Assembly (NCBI GenBank): GCA_013054445.1
Contig: JAAMPI010001127.1
Coordinates: 1 to 19,183 of the forward strand
Source of the DNA: Cudoniella acicularis
Taxonomy: Eukaryota > Ascomycota > Leotiomycetes > Helotiales > Helotiaceae
Direction: 5' to 3'
DNA: 19,183 bases
The notes below the pieces were generated by a model. It saw only the letters and a program-made list of their open reading frames with translations, was not told the origin of the DNA and did no database searches. The position numbers and the translations under genes are program-made. Positions 10,021 to 17,550 of this stretch are shown piece by piece (the stretch's first letter is position 1; every line of letters starts with the position of its first letter).

Positions 10021-10397
10021 AACTTCGGAGCAGAGTGCGACCTGTATAGTACGCGCAGTCAGTCGAGTTGAGTTAGAATGGATCTGTCGGATCTGCCTTC
10101 CACTTTATCTCAACGTTGTACAAATCGAAAAATGTAGTGGCAATTCTAAAAAGACGCAATGTGGATGGCTCCGTTGAAAAAAGAACGGAAGCTACAGGGC
10201 ATTGGGTCGTAATCAACTCAGCCGTGTTCCTCGATTAGGATTCAATGTCCGATGTCCACAACGGTTAGGTGGGGTTTTACCAATCAGCAGCCCACACGTC
10301 TGCAGGGTTTCTTCGCAGTGATCCCAGTCCAAGTAACGAATGGGTATGGAGAGTTGTTAATCACCACTCGTGCCGAAATTTCATGCAAGACGTGAGG
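10021..10397. promoter_or_regulatory. Upstream region of the NLR gene
   Basis: About 375 bases lie between the NLR start (ATG at 10020, minus strand) and the pogo-type element. There is no gene. Read on the minus strand it has a TATA-like TACTATACA about 30 bases before the ATG and a CCAAT pentamer near 10204. Both could be chance and no motif is decisive. Position alone suggests that the NLR promoter lies here and that the transposon inserted close behind it. Confidence 0.35.
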
Positions 10398-10987
10398 CTG
10401 TGTCACGCTGCATAAGTCCGTGCCCCCCATTTCGGCCACCTCGCTTAGCTCACCACCACTTCTAACCCTCCCACTTTAAGAATTTATATCTTTATAACGC
10501 GATATTTGATTTCCTTTAAATTTCATCCCAATTTTTATTCGATCATGAGGAACCAGTACACCGAAGAAGACGTGATACGGGCACTCGAGGACGTCGCAAA
10601 TGGCAAGTCTATACGAAAAGCTAGCTTAGATTACGGGGTTCTAAGGACTACGCTTCAGAGTCGTCTTTATGGCCACGAATCGCATCGAGAAGCAGCTACA
10701 CCTCTTCAAAAGCTTGCCCTGTTACAGCTCTGCAAAGGCACTAGGGCCCTGACGTCACGTGGGGACGTATTTGCAAGAAGGTGCTATATTAACGAAGAAA
10801 CTAAGCTGAGGAGAGAAGAAGGAGAGGTGGCCCTGAAGGGGCCTTATATACAGGAGGTGAGTACTGGCAAGCGAGGTCACGTGATAAGGGGTTAGGGGGA
10901 CGTGTCGCAGCCTCCTGTCGCATATAGCGCCACACTGTCTGAGTCTCACTAGTCACAGGACTGTGCGTTGCACTAGGTCTGTGACAC
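10398..10987 (+). mobile_element. Internally deleted pogo/Fot1-family transposon
   Basis: The left end at 10398-10406 (CTGTGTCAC) mirrors GTGACAC at 10981-10987, so the termini are weakly but plausibly inverted. A longer, imperfect inverted similarity surrounds the core: GCGAGGTGGCC in reverse complement near 10428-10438, and GCGAGGTCACG near 10871. Inside is the start of a pogo-type transposase, but the catalytic DDE region is missing and only about 590 bp remain. The 16-mer CAAGCGAGGTCACGTG at 10868-10883 recurs with one C/T change in the 210-bp element at 13469-13678, tying the two to one family. Confidence 0.6.
10545..10895 (+). pseudogene. pogo/Fot1-type transposase, N-terminal remnant
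   Basis: From ATG 10545 the translation MRNQYTEEDVIRALEDVANG, followed by KSIRKASLDYGVLRTTLQSR, is a clear pipsqueak/pogo-type helix-turn-helix DNA-binding domain as found at the N-terminus of fungal Tigger/Fot1 transposases. Homology is obvious to about residue 55 (REAATPLQKL). After that the reading turns into an unrelated charged tail and stops at 10895, so the CENP-B-like second HTH and the DDE domain are gone. 116 residues remain of a family usually above 500. It could still bind transposon ends but cannot catalyse transposition. Confidence 0.8.
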
Positions 10988-11002
10988 CATGGACCTTAGT
11001 CG

Positions 11003-11243
11003 ATGACGGGCACCATTATACTCCACGAATTTCTCGAAGTCCCTCGACTTCCGCCAACTTAACACTATTGCAGAGTATCACGAGTGGCCTTTCCAAGGTT
11101 TCTTCAGAAGCACCAAGATCGGCAATGAGACGACGTACAGTCTCGAGTTCCAATTATCACATATCCCGGAGCACCACAGCTAGACTGAGCTTGCTTGAGA
11201 GGGCATGGTTTGTCTCGGCAATAGCGGGCATATTCTGCAGTTC
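11003..11243 (-). pseudogene. Coding-like remnant on the minus strand, family unknown
   Basis: On the minus strand two adjacent pieces read like protein: NMPAIAETNHALSSKLSLAV.., ending in TGA-TAA near 11162-11157, and then in the same frame LELETVRRLIADLGASEETL.., ending in TAA near 11022. Charge pattern and helix periodicity are protein-like, while the opposite strand is compositionally odd. I do not recognise the family. It may be an exon pair with an unseen intron or a decayed fragment. Confidence is low. Confidence 0.3.
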
Positions 11244-11278
11244 AGGCCTACAGAATGGGTCATGGGATTATAGTTGAT

Positions 11279-11327
11279 GGTTCACGGTTCACAGTTCATA
11301 GTTCACGGTTTATAATTCATGGTACAA
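11279..11327. repeat. Heptamer tandem repeat (RGTTCAY, about 7 copies)
   Basis: Consecutive 7-mers read GGTTCAC, GGTTCAC, AGTTCAT, AGTTCAC, GGTTTAT, AATTCAT, GGTACAA. In the first six copies every difference is a transition (G/A or C/T). It is not the fungal telomere repeat. It lies in a gap between the pogo-type element and the S28 remnant. Confidence 0.85.
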
Positions 11328-11540
11328 ATAACGCAAATCACGATGATTTGGTAGTTAGTCCCCACCGAAATCCCTGACACCTGCTCAGTATGCTGCGATT
11401 CGTCAAAGTTTGCAGGAAAGGGCGTCAATCAACCGCCGTTCCCTAGGCAAGCTATTAGAAGTATTTTTGATGCCAGTGCACGGATCACGTCTTTTTTAGG
11501 TCTGCCTTAGCGGGCGAAACTAATCACCCCATGGCGTGAG
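11328..11540. other. Short intergenic gap, nothing recognised
   Basis: About 210 bases between the heptamer array and the S28 remnant show no long frame and no motif that I can assign. Confidence 0.4.
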
Positions 11541-12206
11541 CTAGTGAACGGCTCGTGCCGCGATTCGTTGAAGAACGCTGTAAAGTCGAGTTGCATTACT
11601 ATTAAGGCGTTTTTGGATTTGTGCCAAACCTTTGCGGATTTTATCGGAGGCTTCTTTGGATCGTTCGAGATAGACGTTATTGATCTTTCGGAATAGGATC
11701 AGCCAAATTGACGTTATAAAATCAGTTGCAAACACATACCAAATTCCACCAAGTGGCGCTAGCACTACTATTTCCAGCAGCTGCAATGGAGTCAAAAAAA
11801 GGTCTCGAGTTGATTCTGTCGAAATGCTGCTGCGAGAAATCCCACCATAAGAACCTACACACTTATTACCCATCTGTTTTCTTAGCGAGGAAAATAATAA
11901 AAGGAAGGGTGTCCAAATCCTTCTTCGGCGCTCGCATGCGTCTTCAAGAAAGCGAATTGGAACACCCTCGATATATTATAATCTTACCACTCGCAACAAA
12001 TGCCTTGCCATCGGATGCACTCGGTATAGTCTCTTTTAGAACATCGATGAAGCTAACAGCATCAGCCATCACGTTGTCGAGATTTAGATATTCAAAACCG
12101 GCATTTGTCCAAGATTTCGCAGGTCCAAATGGTAGGCTGTCGCCAAAGTACCGATGTTCTAACGAAACAGCTAGTCCACCAAGCTTTTCAGCATAGTAGT
12201 ACATGA
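11541..12206 (-). pseudogene. S28-family serine carboxypeptidase (Pro-X carboxypeptidase-like), truncated
   Basis: The minus-strand exon at 12206-11988 reads MYYYAEKLGGLAVSLEHRYF, GDSLPFGPAKSWTNAGFEYL, NLDNVMADAVSFIDVL.., a strong match in pattern to secreted fungal S28 serine peptidases (EHRYFG, then the DNVMADAV segment). A 133-bp intron (11987-11855, GTAAGA..GTGTAG) joins ASG to SYGG and so rebuilds the catalytic-serine motif GSYGG exactly at the splice. After SYGG the frame is disturbed: the expected residues (FLAAAFRQNQLETFF) appear one frame away, and the first frame becomes family-like again at GIWYVFATDF and NNVYLERSKEASDKI. This implies two compensating indels, one near the T7 run at about 11796-11802. 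It ends at 11541. The N-terminal signal peptide region and the C-terminal Asp/His of the triad are absent, so it is not functional. Confidence 0.72.
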
Positions 12207-12723
12207 CTGTTGTGTATCAGAGCATATGAAATCAATGTTGGTAAGCTTCTATGGTCTGCATTCGAAGTTATGCTTATTAACTTCTCAAGAGATAACAAGG
12301 TCTCGCAGGAGTAGGCAAAGAAAAAGGCTATCTACAGAAGTGAAATCGGCATATTAGATCACGTGGATGAGGGCCCCTTCATCTGACAGGATGTGGCTTC
12401 CTGCTTGCTACTGCCACCAGGATCAGAAGTTCCATGAGAGAATGACGCCTGGGATCCGCAAGTCCCTTGAAGCGGCTCAAGCGAGAGGTCTAGAAATACA
12501 TAGGTGTAGTTCTCTAATCAAGCATTCTTCCTGAAAATCTTCTACCCCTAGTACCTGCCTTTTGTTTAAAAGGTCTGGCGCCTTACTTTAACGAGTCTTC
12601 ACAATGTGCAAGGAATTGAATCAGGAAGACAGTGACGTACAGAGTAGTCTGGTCCAACGCGCCTCTCAAGTTTCCTAAAACCCTTAAAGATCCAACTCGT
12701 TGCTCCCTCAATAGAAGAACCCG
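12207..12723. other. Intergenic, S28 N-terminus not found
   Basis: About 515 bases. Directly upstream of the S28 exon the minus strand has an acceptor-like ..GATACACAACAG, suggesting that an earlier exon once existed, but I could not find S28 N-terminal sequence in this stretch. No other gene is supported. Confidence 0.4.
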
Positions 12724-13203
12724 TCACCCCAACTTTACATCTAAAACCCAATTGCAAACCTCTCTTGCCATCTCTTTCGCCCCCTCTTCCGTCTGATCTG
12801 TATAACGCTCCTGGCTTGACTCCCACGTGATCTCAGTGATCTTTGAATCTTCCTCCGCAAACTTTCCATCTTCATCAACGGGGACTTTGATTTTCAACTC
12901 CACCAGCTTATATCCCGTCCAGCTTCGGACCATGTACACAACAGCATTTCCTCGAGCATCAGGTCCATCAGCATAGACAAACCACTTATTGTCCATTGAG
13001 CTAGGCAGAAAACCGTTGATCAGCTTCGAAAATTCGGCGCGCGGGACTGGGACGCCCCAAGTAGAGACCACCGGGATTAAGAAACCAGAGATCTCCCTAA
13101 ATTCCGTGCTCTGAATACGGCGGTTTGATGGTTCTCCCTGTTGCCCAAACTTTGACCAGTGGAAGAGGGATTCTAGCTCATCCGGGGTGAGGTTTTGTGC
13201 CAT
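12724..13203 (-). CDS. Conserved-looking fungal protein of unknown function, 159 aa
   Basis: This is a complete single-exon gene. I start it at ATG 13203 (context GAATATGGCA) because the frame upstream of that ATG has no earlier ATG. The protein begins MAQNLTPDELESLFHWSKFG and ends REVCNWVLDVKLG, with a mixed alpha/beta composition, no signal peptide and no membrane segment. Notable stretches are WFVYADGPDARGNAVVYMVR, SWTGYKLVELKIKVPVDEDG and ITEITWESSQERY. The pattern resembles small cytosolic fungal hypothetical proteins. No catalytic motif is evident and I assign no function. Codon use looks normal and there is no RIP-like damage, unlike both neighbours, which argues that it is under selection or recently arrived. 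Confidence 0.72.
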   Translation of the reverse strand: MAQNLTPDELESLFHWSKFGQQGEPSNRRIQSTEFREISGFLIPVVSTWGVPVPRAEFSKLINGFLPSSMDNKWFVYADGPDARGNAVVYMVRSWTGYKLVELKIKVPVDEDGKFAEEDSKITEITWESSQERYTDQTEEGAKEMAREVCNWVLDVKLG

Positions 13204-13420
13204 ATTCGTTATATCGACTTGCAAATATACTGGCGGGGAATGCTTTGCATATATGGACTGAGATTATTCCGAAGAAAAGACAAACTGAGCAAGACACGAT
13301 TAGGCACTTAAATCTCCGAAGCGGCAGCGACTGAGCACTGCCCCAGAGGGTGCCTAAGGAAAAGAAACTTCAGGTATATTAGTAAGAATAAATAGGGCGG
13401 ATAGAGGCCTAATTAACCGC
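13204..13420. promoter_or_regulatory. Upstream flank of the 159-aa gene
   Basis: About 215 bases between the start of the unknown gene (minus strand) and the inverted-repeat element. Read on the minus strand, a TATATTTG lies about 25 bases before the ATG. Nothing else is identifiable. Confidence 0.3.
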
Positions 13421-13746
13421 ACTATAAGTAGCCAAATATAATGAGTTAATCGCCGAACCACATGGAGGGCTGTGTCACAGGTCAGGTCTGGCTAAGGCAG
13501 GGCAAAGGTGGCTTAGTGGACGACTTGTATTTCGACGAAGGATTCTAGACTAAGGAGAGAAGGAGAGAAGGAGAGTCGAGTGCGACAGCTTAGATATAGG
13601 GTGTAGCTGACTCAGCAGGGCCAAGCGAGGCCACGTGGCCACGTAGCCTCAGGCACTCCAAACCAGGACCGTGACAGCATAGAGAGGAGTACTACTTTTA
13701 TAACGATTATTAGCCTCATTTACAAGCTTTATAGGCTACTTATAGT
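13421..13746. repeat. 13-bp perfect inverted repeat bracketing the MITE
   Basis: ACTATAAGTAGCC at 13421-13433 is exactly the reverse complement of GGCTACTTATAGT at 13734-13746. The two arms enclose the 210-bp MITE. They may be the ends of an older element into which the MITE inserted, or part of a larger terminal repeat. The match is exact; the interpretation is inference. Confidence 0.55.
13469..13678. mobile_element. 210-bp MITE related to the pogo/Fot1 element
   Basis: The left end GCTGTGTCACAGGTCAGG (13469) resembles the reverse complement of the right end (GCTGTCACGGTCCTGG, ending at 13678), as expected for terminal inverted repeats. The interior shares with the deleted transposon at 10398-10987 both an AGGAGAGAAGGAGAG purine tract and CAAGCGAGG(C/T)CACGTG. 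It also contains a perfect 12-bp palindrome GGCCACGTGGCC at 13629-13640. It has no coding capacity. Best read as a non-autonomous derivative moved by a Fot1-type transposase. Confidence 0.65.
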
Positions 13747-14030
13747 CACCTGACCCTTGTACTAAGCTAAAAACCCGCTTCTACGAGCCTGTAAGTAGTA
13801 AGATATCTATACTTTATTAACAATAGCTATTTAACTCGCGTTGATAATACTAGGCTTACGAGCTATTCACGTGATTTACGGACGCATAACATAGTCTAAG
13901 CCCCGCAGGGCAGCTTTGAAGCGTCGTGAGCCAGAGGCGACGTCAGTGAGCCTTGGCGAATAGCTTCAAAGCTCGTACTTATGCACTCTGATGACCGACC
14001 GTAACACATTTTCTTCTCTAAACGTCCAAA
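13747..14030. other. AT-rich intergenic stretch
   Basis: About 280 bases, no frame. AT-rich to about 13850, then more balanced near the HET relic. Short CTACGAGCCTGTAAG / CTTACGAGCTA similarities hint at old repeat DNA. Confidence 0.35.
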
Positions 14031-15030
14031 ATGGCATATTGTCGAGTCTGCAACAGTCTAGACATTTATAACTTGAACTTGCGGCACGAAAATCTGCGTG
14101 AGGGAGTACATGACGGCTACCGTAGGCTACTGCAAGGTGTCGTTCATTTTGTCTCACCTGCCGAAATTCCTCAATTGAAATCTTTTGTTGACTATGCTCT
14201 ATGTCGAGGTTCCTGGGCGAGATAAGGGAGATCGAGTATTTATAGAGTTCTCTACAGATCAAGGTGCGAAGTCTTGTATTCCTTTAATTCCTTTCTAGTT
14301 ATTTTCAGTATCAATTCTCAACCTCGTTCAATAGGGCTGCCGTCTATCTGGCCCCGCATTGGCCCTGGTCGAGATATATCCCTCCGTTCCTCCATTCCTC
14401 GAGTGAAGCTTGCCTTCAACTTGCTAAATCCTAGCTGAAATAATGTCAAATTTCTCACAAGGCATGTAATTGCTTGTTAGATGATCCTATCTTGCCAACA
14501 CGCAATCTTGATGTCGGCAATTCCTCGTCTAACATTCGTCTTTGCTTGGCGGAAGGACAGATGGCGCAATACGTGATCCTCAGCCGTTGTTGGGGATCTC
14601 GATCGAGCCATGCTCTAACCACAACGAAAGACATCATTGAAGAGCGAATGCGATCATCCGAATTCGATGCACATTCCAAGACATTTGCACAAGCTGCAGA
14701 AGCTACCCGAGCTCTAGGGATCCAATACTTCTCCGAGCTGCATCTTTTTCATATTGCGCTTTCTCGTCTGCTTTCAATCCGCCACATTATAGGTCCTGTT
14801 TCTATCATGCCCCTCGCGGGAATCAGTAGATTCCATTCCGTCTGAGGATCCCTCCACGGCCTGCGGTCAAAAGTACCAAAGTGTGGGGCTCACGACCGCC
14901 GCATTTACGCCATTGTTACGATGGCAGGCTATCTCTTCCATTCCGGGCCATTTCAAACCCAAAGTTGAACCTCCACTTCCCGATGCTCTAGCTGAAGCCG
15001 CCGAAACTGACTCTGGGGCTGTCTATGCTT
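14031..15030 (+). pseudogene. HET-domain protein, decayed
   Basis: An initial piece (MAYCRVCNSLDIYNLN.., 14031-14225) has the Cys-rich opening often seen at the N-terminus of HET proteins and ends at TAA 14223. Around 14330-14380 a WPRIGPGRDI-like peptide appears in a different frame. From about 14474 a clear HET start follows: LPTRNLDVG, SSSNIRLCLAEGQ, YVILSRCWG (family SxCWG, here Arg in place of the usual His), LTTTKDIIEERM and TRALGIQYF. There the expected segment containing the conserved Asp and Cys of the HET core is replaced by unrelated sequence, which indicates an internal deletion near 14730. Residual PFRLRIPPR near 14838-14865 follows in another frame. Intact HET proteins act in heterokaryon incompatibility and programmed cell death. 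This copy cannot. Confidence 0.72.
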
Positions 15031-15423
15031 AAGTGGTCCATGTTGAATGCGAGCGGATCAGCCAGCCATTTTCGGGTCGCTTGCGCCCGGAACGCAGGCC
15101 AGGCCTAGACAAACGGTCAATCAATATTCACTTCACGGCGTGACGTTTGTTGAGATAGTTTTCGCCAATTATCGCCTGTCTGACAGAAGCACGGCTAATA
15201 AAGCTCAGCTTTGCTGCATTCAATAACTTGAAAACATCAAATATCAGTTGAGGCTTGAGACCATAGTTCCCGGCCTTCTCTATCACGATGCTTGCAGGAC
15301 CTTTATCAGCATAAAAGGGTCTTTTGCCCAAGTTTCTGATCTTCTCCATCACAATACTTGCAAGATATCAATCAATCCACATAGAAAGACTTTCCACTCA
15401 ACCGTTTTCTAATCCAAGACAAG
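15031..15423. promoter_or_regulatory. Upstream region of the tyrosinase with a 66-bp-spaced direct repeat
   Basis: No plus-strand gene. It includes CTTCTCTATCACGATGCTTGCAGGA at 15275-15299, repeated as CTTCTCCATCACAATACTTGCAAGA at 15341-15365 with four transition differences and a 66-base offset. On the minus strand 15128-15352 is open and the repeats translate to ASIVMEK / ASIVIEK, so this may instead be the remnant of a repeat-containing protein. The start context of the tyrosinase is ACAAGATGGT. Confidence 0.45.
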
Positions 15424-17087
15424 ATGGTCGGAACCCGTCGCTCTCTTCGTGAGCTGATCGCGCTGCACAAAAATGGAGGGCAAGAATTAAACAACTTCAT
15501 TCGTGCGCTCCGTGGTATCCAGAGGCTCCCGCCGACTGATGAGAACTCTTTCTTCCACATCGCTGGAACGCATGGCGAGCCGTTCCGTAAGAGGGACGGT
15601 GATTGGCGTTTTGGTGGGGCGGATATTGTAACCATGGGACCGTCCTGTTCCCATCGTGGCATCGAGCACTTCTCATCCGCTTCGAGAAAGCTCTCCAGAC
15701 AATCGTGCCAGGTGTGATGCTTCCGTACTGGGATGAGTGTTTTGATTCTACATCTCCACTGCCGGATGTCCTTACGAATCCTGTATTCCTTTTGGACGGC
15801 GACGACAACAACCCACTGTATTCGTATAAGCTACAACAAGCACTCAAAGACACTGAGTCGGGTAAGGAAGACCAATACTCAAAGCCTCAGGGTTACACGA
15901 CGGTCAGATATCCGCTTTCTGGGCTTGTCGGCACACAGGAAGACCGGGGAAACACCGAAGCACACAACCAAAAATACGGTCCTGTAGCGGAAAATGAGCT
16001 CAACAAGAACCTCAAAGAATGGATGCTAGGTACAGTTAAAATTGACACATCGGGCGGCGAAGAGAAAACGGGGACTCCTGATACCTACTCAATATACTCT
16101 CGATTCAAGCTCTGCATGGATGCGCCGAATTACACGGTTTTCTCAAATACAACCTCCCAGAACGCATGGATCGAGCAAGAGACGAAACGGCCCGTTGATG
16201 AAAACCGAAACTATGTGGTTTCGCTAGAGAGCCCACACAACGCCATTCATCTCGCGATTGGTGGTTTCTTTCAGAGTGGCATATACAATGCTAATCCGAT
16301 CCGAGGCGCCAACGGCGACATGGGGGATAATGAGACGGCGAGCTTCGATCCGATCTTTTTCTTGCATCATTGCTTCATAGATTACGTATTCTGGAAGTGG
16401 CAGGTGAAGCAAAACTTCACAGAGCGCGGCTCGCTCAAATTCATCAAGGATTTCAAAGGCACTTTCAGCGAAGAAGCAGCGCAGCCGTTCATCCCTCCCT
16501 ACACCAACTTGCATGAGGAGACACCGCTACGTCCCTTTACGAAGAGCGATGGAAACTTCTATACCACACTGGACGTCACGAATATCACTGAGCTTGGCTA
16601 TGAATACGGTGTGGGCTCGTTTGACTTGATAGCGCCCACTCCAGACATCCCAGCAACTGAGATCCAGACGAAGAGCCTCGCGCCGTTTACTGCCTACAAG
16701 AAGGTGAGTGGCATCGATCGTGGCAAGATCCGCGGGTCCTTCATCATCTATTTGAACGCCCGAGACGCGAACGGCAACGAGGTTGTAATTGGTCGGGAGC
16801 CGATCCTCAGTCGCTGGCAAACTGCAGGTTGCCTGAACTGTCAGACTCATCTGAACGCCGAGGCAATATTTGCTATCGATGAGAATACGTTGAACAGTCT
16901 CAAGGGAACTCGGAAGAAGGGTGGCTTGCAGACGGAGGAGCACAGTCCTCAGGAGCTGGAATTCTGGGGTACGGTGGGGACACGTGATAAAGAGCACAAA
17001 AAGTACTTTGATGCCCCACAAGGCCACGGTATCCTAGAGGGCGACCAGCCTAGGGAAGAGATCAAACCAATTGTTATAGATTTGTAG
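15424..17087 (+). pseudogene. Tyrosinase (type-3 copper monooxygenase) with one frameshift
   Basis: This is a homologue of fungal tyrosinases, which hydroxylate monophenols and oxidise o-diphenols in melanin formation. It starts at ATG 15424 and runs intronless to TAG 17085, about 555 codons. Copper site A: THG His at 15571, then YCNHG with His at 15633 and SWHR with His at 15660. The Cys two residues before the second His is in place for the known Cys-His thioether. Copper site B: HNAIH with His at 16236 and 16248, then FDPIFFLHH with His at 16368. A C-terminal domain follows (FTAYKKVSGIDRGKIRGSFI, and a CLNC motif near 16830-16845), as in latent fungal enzymes. No signal peptide is visible. 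Between GEPFRKRDGD (frame 1, to 15603) and AFWWGGYCNHG (frame 3, from 15606) the frame changes without any possible intron, consistent with loss of one base at about 15600-15606. Either a recent inactivating mutation or a sequence error. Confidence 0.85.
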
Positions 17088-17550
17088 CTAGAGCAAAAGG
17101 AATCTTAGCTCCTACATGTCGTGGACCGTTAGCTTATGCTTGAATTGAAATAAGATTCCAGGTTTCTTATTACGAACAAAGCTGGAAAGTTCTTGCAATA
17201 GTGATAGTGACATCTAATAGTGACAGTGATAGTAGTAAAACGGCTCAAGTAAATCTTACATAGGTATGAGTAAAGAATATACTCTAGCTATCGAGTTTTA
17301 TTTAGGTTTACTAATGATGTTGAAGATCATCCAAGATAGTAAAGTGTAAGAAGAGACCAATTTGCGCCTCGGTATTTACCCCTTTCCTCTAAACCGGGAA
17401 ATTTAGCGAGTATAGAAGTGCAAGTATTATATTTATAATATTTTTATTTTAATCCTAATAATAAATTAAGTAAATATAATTCGTACATTGTATTATAAAT
17501 TCTTTACTCAATTCTCGCCTTAATTAGCCAAGGGTATACTACTCATATCT
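17088..17550. other. AT-rich intergenic region between convergent genes
   Basis: No gene. The tyrosinase (plus) and the TcA-like gene (minus) converge here, so it holds both 3' flanks. There is an imperfect repeat of AGTGATAGTGACA / AGTGACAGTGATAG at about 17200-17235, and 17425-17500 is almost purely A/T. No defined terminator can be assigned. Confidence 0.45.

Noticed and set aside
10506..10544. Start of the pogo remnant at 10506
   Set aside because: The residues before the ATG at 10545 do not fit the family, and the DNA-binding domain begins at MRNQYTEED.
15424..15717. Treating the first tyrosinase frame as a separate small gene
   Set aside because: It contains the first copper-site His (THG) and continues logically into the next frame, so it is the same gene split by a frameshift.
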